From Acidobacteriota bacterium (GTDB lineage Bacteria > Acidobacteriota > Blastocatellia > Pyrinomonadales > Pyrinomonadaceae), in contig QHXL01000071.1 of assembly GCA_003222935.1 (NCBI GenBank), positions 8,153-14,608 of the forward strand: DNA of 6,456 nt. Reading direction: 5' to 3'. Numbering within the stretch: position 1 is the stretch's first letter; each line of letters begins with the position of its first letter. This document shows positions 1-5,169 of this stretch, in pieces. The notes below the pieces were generated by a model that saw nothing but the letters and a program-made list of their open reading frames with translations, was not told where the DNA came from and ran no database searches. A program made the position numbers and the translations under genes.

Positions 1-827
1 TGGCCACTAGCGAGACTGATGGCGCGGCGTGGGCCGACCCGATCGATACGCGCAATCGTAGTTGGGGCGTGCTTCCATTCGACCGTACACACGTTTTCAA
101 CATGTCCTACAACTGGAGTTTGCCGGATATCGCACGTGGCAGCTGGAAGAACGCTTTCACAAACGGCGTGTTCAACAACTGGCAGATTTCGGGAATTACG
201 ACAATTCAGAGCGGCAGACCGGTTCGCCTGAAGTTCCTCGGGGACATTGCCACTGGTAGTCAGGCAGTTGGCTGGTATGGTTCGGACGCTTTCAATGGAA
301 CCAATGCAGGCGCGAGCTTGGGTGCCGTTACGCCAATCTATCTGGCCAATCCAGCGCTCGGGGGGACTGCACTGAATTCGAAGGTGTTTGATCTCAGCAA
401 GCTGGCGATTCCTTCTTTCCCGAACACGGGGCCATCACAACCGCCCTTCTATATTCGGACTCCTGGTCGAAGCAACTTCGATGTTTCGTTCTTTAAGAAC
501 TTCAATATAACTGAGACGACGAAGTTCCAGTTCCGAACCGGACTCTTCAACATCTTCAACCAGGCGTATCCGACCCAGATCAATACCGGTTCGTTTGGCT
601 TGGGAGATAGCGATATCTACCTGGCTCTCGATACGGTGTGTAACCGCAGAATTACGGTACCCACCGGTGCCGGCGGCAACACGGCGAGCACCTGTGATCC
701 TACGGGCGGATTTCGATACACCAATGGAAGTGCGGGTGACCGAAGCAATACCGTTCGAGACTTTGGTAAAGTGATTAACAAGCATGGTCGCCGTATAGTT
801 GAGTTCGCCTTCAAGTTCACGTTCTAG
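1..827 (+). CDS. TonB-dependent receptor, Oar-like, C-terminal part (5' end outside window)
   Basis: This is the C-terminal end of an outer-membrane beta-barrel receptor, which would take up or bind a substrate using energy from TonB/ExbBD. The frame is open from position 3 to the TAG at 825-827 and gives 274 residues; the start, the plug and any N-terminal regulatory domain lie upstream. Family hallmarks are FDRTHVFNMSYNWSLP (about residues 26-41), FNNWQISG followed by IQSGRPV (about 57-74), and the block GRSNFDVSFFKNFNITE with FQFRTGLFNIFNQAYP (about 155-190). These match the last strands of acidobacterial carboxypeptidase-regulatory-domain/TonB receptors. The protein ends EFAFKFTF; a C-terminal Phe is the usual BAM recognition signal of outer-membrane barrels. 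Two cysteines, about fragment residues 213 and 231, could form a disulfide in a surface loop. The substrate cannot be told. A hairpin terminator follows. The family call is firm; the function within the family is open. Confidence 0.88.
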   Translation, partial: ATSETDGAAWADPIDTRNRSWGVLPFDRTHVFNMSYNWSLPDIARGSWKNAFTNGVFNNWQISGITTIQSGRPVRLKFLGDIATGSQAVGWYGSDAFNGTNAGASLGAVTPIYLANPALGGTALNSKVFDLSKLAIPSFPNTGPSQPPFYIRTPGRSNFDVSFFKNFNITETTKFQFRTGLFNIFNQAYPTQINTGSFGLGDSDIYLALDTVCNRRITVPTGAGGNTASTCDPTGGFRYTNGSAGDRSNTVRDFGKVINKHGRRIVEFAFKFTF

Positions 828-853
828 TTCGAATTCAACCCTGCTTAACTTTC

Positions 854-894
854 CGGCGCGAGAGGCAAATGCTTCTCGCGCCGCTGTACTTTTG
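854..894 (+). terminator. Probable Rho-independent terminator of the TonB receptor gene
   Basis: A near-perfect hairpin lies 26 bases after the receptor stop. The left arm at 854-866 (core GGCGCGAGAGGC) pairs with 871-883 (core GCTTCTCGCGCC). That gives 13 pairs including one G-U, closed by the 4-base loop AAAT. A short T-rich stretch (TTTT at 891-894) follows after a few bases, so the U tract is imperfect. The position and stem strength fit a terminator that separates the receptor from the TPR gene. Confidence 0.7.
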
Positions 895-949
895 GGCCTT
901 AACAATCTGGTCTCTTTAGTCGGCAGAGTCCGTGGTCTTTATCGTTTCA

Positions 950-979
950 TTGGCTCTGGTTCGTGGGGAGAGCTAAAAT
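950..979 (+). promoter_or_regulatory. Candidate sigma70-type promoter of the first TPR gene
   Basis: TTGGCT (950-955, 4 of 6 to TTGACA) is separated by 18 bases from TAAAAT (974-979, 5 of 6 to TATAAT). Transcription would start near 986 and leave a leader of about 57 bases before the ATG at 1043. A dyad symmetry (954-1005) overlaps the -10 box and the start point. The call is made by eye and a promoter this weak could occur by chance. A terminator upstream at 854-894 makes an independent promoter in this gap likely. Confidence 0.4.
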
Positions 980-1005
980 GGAAGCGTTAGCCCACCCGAC
1001 CAGAG
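954..1005 (+). promoter_or_regulatory. Dyad symmetry / potential leader stem-loop before the TPR gene
   Basis: CTCTGGT (954-960) pairs with ACCAGAG (999-1005). Inside it GTGG (963-966) can pair with CCAC (992-995), and GCTAA (972-976) with TTAGC (987-991). That makes 16 pairs in three blocks with small internal loops and a 10-base apical loop. The element ends 28 bases before the Shine-Dalgarno site of the next gene. It could be an operator overlapping the promoter, or an RNA structure if transcription comes from further upstream. No known riboswitch class was recognised. Confidence 0.4.
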
Positions 1006-1032
1006 ACTCAACTTCTTATTGAGCAGTTTCTT

Positions 1033-1038
1033 GAGGTG
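1033..1038 (+). promoter_or_regulatory. Ribosome binding site of the first TPR gene
   Basis: GAGGTG ends four bases before the ATG at 1043-1045, so the GAGG core sits six bases upstream. This is a good Shine-Dalgarno match, and together with the signal peptide that begins at this ATG it fixes the start codon. Confidence 0.75.
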
Positions 1039-1042
1039 ATTT

Positions 1043-2062
1043 ATGAGAAGAACTGTTCGTGCAGGTTTAGTAGCGATAGTCCTTGGCGTATTCTGTTCTA
1101 GCTCGCTAGCACAGGACGATATCGATCCCAGGTTAAGAACTGCTGATACTAACAATGCAGTAATTCTCGGCCGGGTAACACTACCCAGCGGATTTCTGAT
1201 CGAGAGCTACGCAAAAATTATTCTCCGAAATCACCAGAGCATTCTCCAGACGATTCATACGGATAAGAGCGGGGAGTTTCAGATCTTGAACCTTAGTGAG
1301 GGTATCTATTTTGTTCAAGCTGAGACGCTCGACGGTGTCTTCGAACCTGTCTCGAAGAAGATTGAGCTTGGTCGTGGCTTAACTGTGAATGTCAATCTGG
1401 AGATGCGAGAAAAGAAGGCCCAACACGTTACGGCCCTTGCTGCACGTGTGGTCTCCGCTGCCGAGTTACGCCAGCAGGTTCCTGCCAATGCGAAGAAGGC
1501 GTACGTCCTGGGACTAAAGGCTGTAAACAAAGGTAAGTTCCAGGAGGCTGCGACGTCTTTCGAACAGGCTCTCCAGTTATATCCAGAATACATCGCCGCA
1601 CGTAACGATCTCGGCGCGCAGTACCTCAAGCTCAAACGCATCGACGAAGCGGAAAAACAGTTTCAGATTGTACTCGCCAGTGATCCGAAGAATTTCAACG
1701 CCAAGTACAACATGGGCCTGGTCCAGATTGAGCGCCGCGATTTCAACGGGGCTCTGGAACTCTTAAGTCAGGCTGTATCGCTCGATAGCACTCGCGCTGT
1801 CCCTCACTTGTGGATCGGCATTGCGAAATTCGAGATGGGAAGTTTGCAGGAGGCGGAGACTTCGTTGGTCAGAGCGTTGCTTATGGGAGGCGAAGACTGC
1901 GTGGCCGCTCATTACCACCTGGCACTAATCTACATGAGCCGGGGCGAGTTAGGTGACGCCTCCAGATCAGTTGAGGCATATCTACGACAAGCTCCTCGCG
2001 GTGAGTTCGTGAAGGAAGCAAAAGAACTCGCCCGGCGCATACAGAACTCCGGCCAGCACTAA
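1043..2062 (+). CDS. Exported protein with carboxypeptidase-regulatory-like domain and about five TPR repeats
   Basis: This predicted periplasmic or secreted protein of 339 residues is probably a protein-protein interaction scaffold; no enzymatic motif is visible. Residues 1-23 form a Sec signal peptide (RR near the start, hydrophobic GLVAIVLGVF, cleavage likely after SLA). Cys18 is not in a lipobox, so it is probably not a lipoprotein. Residues about 38-120 have the pattern of a carboxypeptidase-regulatory-like (transthyretin-type) beta sandwich: VILGRVTLPSG, then TDKSGEFQILNLSEGIYFVQA, then the closing VNVNLEM. After a linker, about five TPR units follow at 151-184, 185-218, 219-252, 253-286 and 287-319, with typical signatures such as GKFQEAATSFEQALQLYPE and YHLALIYMSRGELGDAS. 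The same beta domain usually sits at the N terminus of the receptor family encoded just upstream, which suggests an envelope role. The gene has its own ribosome binding site and lies convergent to the vWA-like gene. Fold calls are firm; the role is unknown. Confidence 0.88.
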   Translation: MRRTVRAGLVAIVLGVFCSSSLAQDDIDPRLRTADTNNAVILGRVTLPSGFLIESYAKIILRNHQSILQTIHTDKSGEFQILNLSEGIYFVQAETLDGVFEPVSKKIELGRGLTVNVNLEMREKKAQHVTALAARVVSAAELRQQVPANAKKAYVLGLKAVNKGKFQEAATSFEQALQLYPEYIAARNDLGAQYLKLKRIDEAEKQFQIVLASDPKNFNAKYNMGLVQIERRDFNGALELLSQAVSLDSTRAVPHLWIGIAKFEMGSLQEAETSLVRALLMGGEDCVAAHYHLALIYMSRGELGDASRSVEAYLRQAPRGEFVKEAKELARRIQNSGQH

Positions 2063-2230
2063 CCTAAAGAAACTAGATAAAGAAATTGCGAAAGGTGCCC
2101 AATCCGTCAGAGAGTTAAGCGACGTTCGGGAACATCAGATCGAGATCGGTAACTATTTCCTCCACCTTCGCCTTATCAATCCAAATGAGGTAGTAAGGCG
2201 TTTGTAACACGCTAAAACTCTATACACTGC

Positions 2231-2259
2231 GCGGCAGTTGCGACGTATCCCGCAACCGC
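2231..2259. repeat. Imperfect inverted repeat (hairpin)
   Basis: GCGG (2231-2234) and TTGCG (2238-2242) pair with CCGC (2256-2259) and CGCAA (2251-2255): nine pairs, a three-base bulge and an eight-base loop. No T run follows on either strand, so it is not a classical terminator. It may be incidental. Confidence 0.35.
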
Positions 2260-2376
2260 ATAAGCCGTCCGGCATTCCGTAACTCTCGTCTAGATAAACC
2301 GTGAACACGCCTAAAAGCTGATCCTCTCGACTACCTGACGCTTCACCATGAGTGCTCAAAGTACTGTAGCTAGCGT

Positions 2377-2434
2377 GCACCAGTGAAAAAGATAGCCCCT
2401 GTTTTGAAAGGCAATAAGACGCTTGCCCTGGTGC
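2377..2434. repeat. Nested inverted repeats, possible structured segment
   Basis: GCACCAG (2377-2383) is the exact reverse complement of CTGGTGC (2428-2434). Within the 44-base interval GGCAA (2410-2414) pairs with TTGCC (2423-2427), directly abutting the outer right arm, so the two helices could stack. The arms are short, and chance occurrence in a few hundred bases is possible. The main reason to list it is its position next to the stronger palindromes at 2469-2591. Confidence 0.35.
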
Positions 2435-2468
2435 GTAAAGTGGTGCTTATGAGTAAGTATATTATTTT

Positions 2469-2545
2469 CCGTTCAACGGTTTGGTCTTAGTCTCTCGGTT
2501 AGAAGCAATCGAGGACGAGGCAGTCATCGGAAACCGTTGAAACGG
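2469..2545. repeat. Long bulged inverted repeat enclosing a second hairpin (REP/MITE-like or structured RNA)
   Basis: The outer stem pairs CCGTT (2469-2473) with AACGG (2541-2545) and CAACGGTTT (2474-2482) with AAACCGTTG (2531-2539). This is 14 pairs interrupted only by a bulged A at 2540. The enclosed 48 bases contain a second stem: GTC (2490-2492) with GAC (2514-2516 region), and CTCGGTT (2494-2500) with AATCGAG (2507-2513). It has one bulged T, one G-T wobble and a six-base loop. Each arm of the outer stem is also nearly palindromic by itself (CCGTT-C-AACGG; ACCGTT-GA-AACGGT). No T run follows on either strand. On the plus strand a TATATT hexamer at 2458-2463 would place a transcript start close to the outer stem, but no good -35 box is seen. 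The pairing is directly visible; its nature is inferred. Confidence 0.55.
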
Positions 2546-2571
2546 TACCTTCCTCTGTCGGTCCGTTGGAT

Positions 2572-2591
2572 CACCGGGCTGAAGCCCGGTG
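2572..2591. repeat. Perfect tight palindrome, REP-like hairpin
   Basis: CACCGGGCT (2572-2580) and AGCCCGGTG (2583-2591) form nine perfect pairs around the two bases GA. In practice the hairpin would have a TGAA loop. The right arm sequence AAGCCCGGTG recurs as a direct copy at 2629-2638. GC-rich hairpins of this short form resemble bacterial repetitive extragenic palindromes. No T run follows on either strand, which argues against an intrinsic terminator for either flanking gene. Confidence 0.6.
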
Positions 2592-2665
2592 TGAATCAGA
2601 GAGTTATAAGCCGCGGACTTCTTGAGCAAAGCCCGGTGAAAAAGGGAGATCTAAGGCCGGTCCAG

Positions 2666-2685
2666 TCGAATCGCCTCGAATCGCG
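2666..2685. repeat. Short tandem duplication of a 10-mer
   Basis: TCGAATCGCC (2666-2675) is followed immediately by TCGAATCGCG (2676-2685), identical in nine of ten positions. It lies 23 bases beyond the stop codon of the minus-strand gene. This is probably a local slippage duplication; no function is apparent. Confidence 0.5.
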
Positions 2686-2707
2686 GAAGTCTGTGAACGA
2701 TCCGGTT

Positions 2708-4942
2708 CTAACCGCCGAGTCTGAATTCAGTTGAACGACTGACCTCGTTCTTCCCATCGCTCACCGTTACTTTCAGTTCAAACACACCGGGTTGAAACTT
2801 ATCGAGTGGGATCGCACTGGCATACTTGATTTGCCCCTGGGCGTCTGGGGCTGGGAGATCGGCGGAGGTTTGTCCAAGGGACTTCCTGTTTTGGAAGATC
2901 TGTAAGGTTAACTTCAACGGAGTCGACGAACCCTTTGCGGGCCACGCTGTGATGAAGAATGCTAACTGTTTGGTGACCGACTTCTTTACCGTTTCACCAA
3001 GATTTGGGTAAACCAGCAGTTCTCCAAAACGAAACGGCTGATTCTTTTGCTCTTCGGCAGTCAGTTTTTCAGCTCTTTTCAAAATTGCAACGGTGCTGAT
3101 CCGTGGCTTGGTGTCATCAGCGTCAGGCACCTCAAGAATGCTTGATCTGATACTTAAGTTTTTACCGGAGGCGTCATAGGCGAGCAATTGCACATTGTAT
3201 TTACCTGGTGGCAACTGGGTTTCTTTATAAAAGAGCACGTCACCTTTACGCGCGGCTTCCAAATTCTCAAGCGGGCCAGACAGGGAATAGTTTTGGCTCA
3301 ACTTCTGAACGACTTGTTCTGACTGATCTCTCACTAACGCGAGAATCGAAAAATTGGTGCTGTAGGTCTTGTTGTCGACTGACGGCGAAAACTTAAACGC
3401 ACTCAAAGGAGCTTCAGCAATCACAAGCGTTAGTCCGGTGCGACCTGGCGCTGGATAACTCAGCGCTGCACCGTAAAAATCAAAGGAATTGCGACCGGCG
3501 TATTTACGTGCTGCGGCAAGTGCTGGAGCCTCAAAGTCGAGCATTGGCAACTGCCCCAGCTGCTCAACTGCGTAGTATCCCTTTCGTGATTGAACGTCGA
3601 GGTTCGATTTATTGAGCTTGACGTTAATCTGTCGGAACGTCCCGTCGTAGTCCTTATTTTCTGGGACATAAGTGAGTAAATAGTAGCCGTGCATGTCTTC
3701 GGTAATTCTACGAAGGCCGGTCACCAGGTCGTTCGTGTCATGAATCAAAATTCCGCCGGTTTCGTCGGCGAGGGATCCCAAACCGCTTCTGGGATCATGT
3801 CGGAGTAAGCTTTCATTTCTTTCGAGGGACCGTGTGTAGGGTCCGTTTACTCCGGTATCGTTTCCACGACCTTGTTGCGCCATTCGGCCTGCGGCCAGTG
3901 AATCAAGTTCCCGCTTCGCCTCAAGGATGTTGCTTTCAACTCTCAATCCACCAGCATCAACAGTGTAAATTGCGACATTCGCTCGATTGGCTGCATTGAT
4001 AACAGATGGAAACTTAGCCTGAACGTCTGGCGGCATCTTCAATCCTTCAGAGAAGAAGATGATTGTTTTACGACCGGGAAGGTTCTGCATCGGATTGATT
4101 ACCGCAAGCAAGCTATTGATAGTTGCAAACCCCTGCTGGTCTCTTTCGAGTCTTTCGTAGTGGTCCAGCATTTGAGATTGCATCTCCAACAACTTTTGCT
4201 CAGCTGCGGCCTGGCCGGCTTCTGACCCTGCCGCCGACGCACCTCCACTGTCCCGAGCAGCACCGGCAGCGGCTGCTGAAGAAGCGCCGGTTGAAATCTG
4301 CTGATCCAGGACGATGCCGCGCTCGGCATTGTCCCTGATTTTGGAAGCTCCTGAAGCATAGCCGGATGGGGCACTCGACGTTGCTGCTTCAATGGCAGCT
4401 CTTACTAATTCGGAATTTTCGGTAAAGGGCTGAATAGTCCGCAGAGACTGATCGATGCTGAACACGCCAGTGTAATCTCCGGTTGACGTTCCCTGTTGGG
4501 AGTAAGCCAGGCTGGCCTTTCGAGACAATGCGCGAGCCTCAGTGGATAGTCGATCAAAAACAAGGGCTGTTACCGAAGGGGTGGATCTGGTTGGCTGCGC
4601 TGGCGGGTTGGCTGTAGCTGGAGTAGTAGTCGATGAAGTAGTCGATGCTGCGCCAGTTACGTTCGAATCTGATTGTTCAGTGCGGGCTGCGCCTTGAGTC
4701 GAAACAAACCTGAATGATTCGACCCTTTGTTTGACACCATCCTCAAAGACCTCGAAATCGCTGAGCTTCAAATCCTTTACGGGACGCCCCTTCTTGTCCT
4801 TCACCACCACGTCCAGCTTTACCTCGGAGGTGCGGGTTCGAATGACATCATCATCTTGCTGGGCGGAAGGGGTTTGGGCAACCACAATTGACGGCAACAA
4901 ACCCAGTATGATTGAGAGAACAAGACTGATTAGCGATTTCAT
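2708..4942 (-). CDS. Exported VWFA-related Acidobacterial domain protein (TIGR03436 type) with C-terminal beta-sandwich region
   Basis: This exported protein of 744 residues belongs to a family widespread in Acidobacteriota with unknown function. Residues 1-22 form a signal peptide (MKSLISLVLS start, cleavage after VVA). Residues about 38-82 carry the family's N-terminal module: VKLDVVVKDKKGRPVKDL, then SDFEVFEDGVKQ. A Ser/Thr/Pro linker spans 83-120. The vWA-like fold covers about 123-458: ALVFDRLST (126-134), RKTIIFFSEGL (291-301), VAIYTVDAGGL (323-333), LADETGGILI (391-400), and the family-typical YYLLTYVPENKDYDGTFRQINVK and RKGYYAVE. The metal site is degenerate: D130-R-L-S-T instead of DxSxS, and S-E-G at 298-300 where many vWA domains have D-G. 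An Ala/Gly/Ser-rich, partly helical insert lies at about 186-265. Residues about 485-744 are beta-rich, with PPGKYNVQLLAYD and QPGVFELKVTVSDG resembling Ig-like strands. AGAGG at 4952-4956 precedes the ATG by nine bases. It is divergent from the second TPR gene. Confidence 0.88.
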   Translation of the reverse strand: MKSLISLVLSIILGLLPSIVVAQTPSAQQDDDVIRTRTSEVKLDVVVKDKKGRPVKDLKLSDFEVFEDGVKQRVESFRFVSTQGAARTEQSDSNVTGAASTTSSTTTPATANPPAQPTRSTPSVTALVFDRLSTEARALSRKASLAYSQQGTSTGDYTGVFSIDQSLRTIQPFTENSELVRAAIEAATSSAPSGYASGASKIRDNAERGIVLDQQISTGASSAAAAGAARDSGGASAAGSEAGQAAAEQKLLEMQSQMLDHYERLERDQQGFATINSLLAVINPMQNLPGRKTIIFFSEGLKMPPDVQAKFPSVINAANRANVAIYTVDAGGLRVESNILEAKRELDSLAAGRMAQQGRGNDTGVNGPYTRSLERNESLLRHDPRSGLGSLADETGGILIHDTNDLVTGLRRITEDMHGYYLLTYVPENKDYDGTFRQINVKLNKSNLDVQSRKGYYAVEQLGQLPMLDFEAPALAAARKYAGRNSFDFYGAALSYPAPGRTGLTLVIAEAPLSAFKFSPSVDNKTYSTNFSILALVRDQSEQVVQKLSQNYSLSGPLENLEAARKGDVLFYKETQLPPGKYNVQLLAYDASGKNLSIRSSILEVPDADDTKPRISTVAILKRAEKLTAEEQKNQPFRFGELLVYPNLGETVKKSVTKQLAFFITAWPAKGSSTPLKLTLQIFQNRKSLGQTSADLPAPDAQGQIKYASAIPLDKFQPGVFELKVTVSDGKNEVSRSTEFRLGG

Positions 4943-5169
4943 CGGCGCGCGCCTCTTTGTTTAGTTGGATTCTGGTGCCCGGGGGATGAACGCTCAGACC
5001 CACACACCTTCAGAGCAAGATGTAATCTTTTGGACGTATCGCAGTATAGTGTCGTTGCATGGTGAATACCAGAAGTGATTACACGCGATTTAGGAAGGTA
5101 GCCGTTTAGTCACAACGAAAGCCGCTGTTGTATACTCTGCCTGGATTTCACGCTCTCCAGAATTCACAA
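4943..5169. promoter_or_regulatory. Divergent promoter region between the vWA-like and second TPR genes
   Basis: These 227 bases separate two genes transcribed away from each other and must hold both promoters. TATACT occurs once facing each way: plus strand 5131-5136 and minus strand 5043-5048. For the minus-strand gene the hexamer at 5043-5048 would give a leader of roughly 95 bases, but no convincing -35 box is seen 15-19 bases upstream. The minus-strand ribosome binding site is AGAGG at 4952-4956. No clear operator palindrome was identified. Confidence 0.55.
5107..5136 (+). promoter_or_regulatory. Candidate promoter of the second TPR gene
   Basis: TAGTCA (5107-5112, 4 of 6 to TTGACA), an 18-base spacer and TATACT (5131-5136, 5 of 6 to TATAAT) predict a start near 5143. 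That leaves a leader of about 27 bases before the ATG at 5170. It also puts the alternative TTG start at 5128 upstream of the transcript, supporting the ATG. Confidence 0.5.

Larger units (their letters stand above)
2063..2707. other. 645-base intergenic region between convergent genes, no convincing gene
   Basis: No reading frame here has a credible start, ribosome binding site and protein-like sequence together. The first part (2064-2204) carries a start-less open frame with protein-like composition that may be a gene remnant. The middle and right parts contain a cluster of inverted repeats at 2231-2259, 2377-2434, 2469-2545 and 2572-2591. A near-perfect tandem duplication of a 10-mer (TCGAATCGCC then TCGAATCGCG) lies at 2666-2685. 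No hairpin followed by a T run was found for either flanking gene, so how the two convergent transcripts end is not evident. Confidence 0.7.

Noticed and set aside
435..905. 156-codon open frame on the minus strand
   Set aside because: It lies antisense to the well-supported TonB receptor frame and its terminator, and its Arg/Ser/Glu-rich product has no recognisable features.
1315..1641. 108-codon open frame on the minus strand
   Set aside because: It is the antisense shadow of the TPR gene; its Arg/Ala/Ser-rich composition is typical of reverse-frame reading and it has no ribosome binding site.
2060..2066. Programmed +1 frameshift joining the TPR protein to the open frame after its stop
   Set aside because: The TPR protein ends naturally after its last helix, and CAC TAA C is not a recognised shift site; nothing beyond frame juxtaposition supports it.
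2153..2380. 75-codon minus-strand frame in the intergenic gap
   Set aside because: It has a possible ATG, but no Shine-Dalgarno was recognised, the composition is not protein-like (many Cys and Arg, no domain pattern), and no neighbour supports it.
2572..2591. Intrinsic terminator for the flanking convergent genes
   Set aside because: The stem is strong, but no T run follows on either strand and it is more than 100 bases from the vWA-like stop and more than 500 from the TPR stop.
2440..2710. Group II intron 3' end or other known ribozyme
   Set aside because: I looked for a domain V-like hairpin and reverse-transcriptase remnants and saw neither; the stems do not match a known class I can recognise.
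2537..2734. 65-codon plus-strand frame in the gap
   Set aside because: It runs through the palindromes at 2533-2546 and 2572-2591 and into the end of the vWA-like gene; the peptide is explained by reading through the repeat.
4099..4392. 97-codon minus-strand frame within the vWA-like gene
   Set aside because: It is an out-of-frame reading of the Ala/Ser/Gly-rich segment of the real gene, which produces a long chance frame.
5128..5169. TTG start at 5128 extending the second TPR protein by 14 residues
   Set aside because: The extension puts uncharged non-signal sequence before the signal peptide and overlaps the best -10 box (5131-5136), so ATG 5170 is preferred.
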